Origin: an uncultured Erysipelotrichaceae bacterium
Lineage (GTDB): Bacteria; Bacillota_I; Bacilli_A; RFN20; CAG-826
NCBI GenBank assembly: GCA_946612405.1
Contig: CAMOEQ010000005.1
Coordinates: forward strand, 1-32,180
Reading direction: 5' to 3'
DNA length: 32,180 nt
The notes under the pieces were generated by a model. The model made no database searches, was not told the origin of the DNA, and saw nothing but the letters and a program-made list of their open reading frames with translations. Made by a program: the position numbers and the translations under genes. Below are positions 31,720 through 32,180 of the stretch, piece by piece (the first letter of the stretch is position 1; each line of letters starts with the position of its first letter).

Positions 31720-32112
31720 ATGACTAAAAAAAGAGATGAATTTAAACTAACAATTTCTCATTTCAAAATCCTTCAAACAGTTGATGAATTAAATAAGAAA
31801 AATCTTTACCCAACTGCTAAAGGTGTAAATAACATTTTGATGGGGAAACCTGATAGAGAAACTCGTCAATATGCTGATTTAAAGACCTATGGAACTCTTA
31901 TTTCATTTCCTGGTCGTAAATTATGCTCTTATATATTAAATATGACTAGAAGAGGTTATCTTGGCTATATCTACGATAAGAATAGTGATGCAATGTATCT
32001 TCGTATCACCGAAAAGGGCGAAGGCGAAATATTACATTACGAAAAGCGACATAAAAATTCATATCGCAAAAAAGAACCTCATCACAAACCTGAGATAGTT
32101 GAAATTAAATAA
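31720..32112 (+). CDS. Small winged-helix-like protein, unknown function
   Basis: A 130-residue basic protein not recognised by name. It reads as a winged helix: an N-terminal helix (FKLTISHFKILQTVDELNKK), a helix-turn-helix-like stretch with PTAKGVNNIL, and a late recognition segment SYILNMTRRGYLGYIYD followed by the wing-like MYLRITEKGEGEIL, the pattern of MarR/PadR-type or RQC-type domains. The last 25 residues are Lys, Arg and His-rich. It is divergent from the nifU-like gene with overlapping promoters, so it may repress that region. It could equally be a nucleic-acid-binding accessory. Its terminator is at 32118-32136. Confidence 0.7.
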   Translation: MTKKRDEFKLTISHFKILQTVDELNKKNLYPTAKGVNNILMGKPDRETRQYADLKTYGTLISFPGRKLCSYILNMTRRGYLGYIYDKNSDAMYLRITEKGEGEILHYEKRHKNSYRKKEPHHKPEIVEIK

Positions 32113-32117
32113 AAGAA

Positions 32118-32144
32118 AACCACTCAACGAGTGGTTATTTCTTT
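32118..32144. terminator. Terminator after the winged-helix-like gene, probably bidirectional
   Basis: AACCACTC (32118-32125), loop AAC, GAGTGGTT (32129-32136) is a perfect 8-bp stem. The plus strand continues ATTTCTTT, the minus strand TTCTTTTATTT, so it could also end a gene entering from the right. Confidence 0.8.
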
Positions 32145-32179
32145 ATATATGAATATGATTTTTTAGTTGCGATTTCTTT
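32135..32179 (-). CDS. Possible C-terminal end of a convergent gene, partial
   Basis: On the minus strand a frame is open from the window edge to TAA at 32135-32137 and reads KEIATKKSYSYIKK, a plausible Lys-rich tail. The stop overlaps the terminator stem, which has a good T-run in that direction. Only 14 codons are visible and a second frame is also open, so this is weak. Confidence 0.25.
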   Translation of the reverse strand, partial: KEIATKKSYSYIKK

Positions 32180-32180
32180 C

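Noticed and set aside
1..32180. CRISPR array, insertion sequence, prophage or tRNA gene
   Set aside because: No regular direct repeats with spacers, transposase motifs, phage genes or cloverleaf-like sequences were seen.

Overview
This AT-rich window (by eye about one third GC) reads as a housekeeping stretch of a small-genome, Bacilli-derived chromosome. The likely source is a gut-type Mollicutes relative of the RF39, Acholeplasma or Izemoplasma grade; this placement is inference. The supporting sequence evidence is the set of Bacilli hallmark genes: RecU, DnaD, a GpsB/DivIVA-type protein, a type B RNase P RNA, RNase Y with YmdB and a YlbF/RicA-type protein, and the RNA polymerase delta subunit. 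The standard genetic code is used. Tryptophan is TGG, and TGA is the natural stop of recU and of the exonuclease gene beside it, so the TGA=Trp code of Mycoplasmatales does not apply. Genes are tightly packed, with many TAATG overlaps. No tRNA, insertion sequence, prophage or CRISPR array was seen.

Layout. Positions 1-770 hold the 3' end of a RibU-like riboflavin ECF S component and a convergent ferredoxin. Positions 840-3470 hold a small membrane protein, cmk, der and an HU gene. Positions 3486-5400 hold a cca gene cut to its head and neck domains, then dnaD and nth. Positions 5399-6726 (minus) hold recU and a DEDDh exonuclease. Positions 6770-8670 hold a gpsB-like gene, rnpB, pgsA and the CinA C-terminal domain gene. 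Positions 8675-9770 hold recA with its own upstream element and terminator. Positions 9790-15620 hold an RNA-metabolism operon led by a structured leader: rny, ymdB, miaB, a ricA-like gene, miaA and a tcdA-like gene. Positions 15650-17460 hold fhs and a DUF951 gene. Positions 17460-23924 hold two giant ABC-permease fusions and an M6-type metalloprotease lipoprotein. Positions 23984-25873 hold a cold-shock gene, ychF and ispF. Positions 25877-31380 hold argS, rpoE, an NrnA-like DHH phosphoesterase, a CysQ-like phosphatase and a 5'-nucleotidase lipoprotein. The right end holds a NifU-domain gene, a divergent winged-helix-like gene and a terminator.

Much of the order (cca-dnaD-nth-recU; gpsB-rnpB; pgsA-cinA-recA-rny-ymdB-miaB-ricA-like) is the ancestral Bacilli order, here brought together from places that are apart in Bacillus subtilis. 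The accessory part is the 17.5-23.9 kb cassette. The most unusual signals are: a 35-bp element (31/35 identical) upstream of both recA and this ABC cassette; the clean loss of the body and tail of the CCA-adding enzyme; a roughly 165-nt structured leader before rny; a 10-bp GC-rich palindrome inside the argS promoter; and several genes whose -10 box lies only 6-11 nt before the start codon with no ribosome binding site, which predicts leaderless mRNAs.
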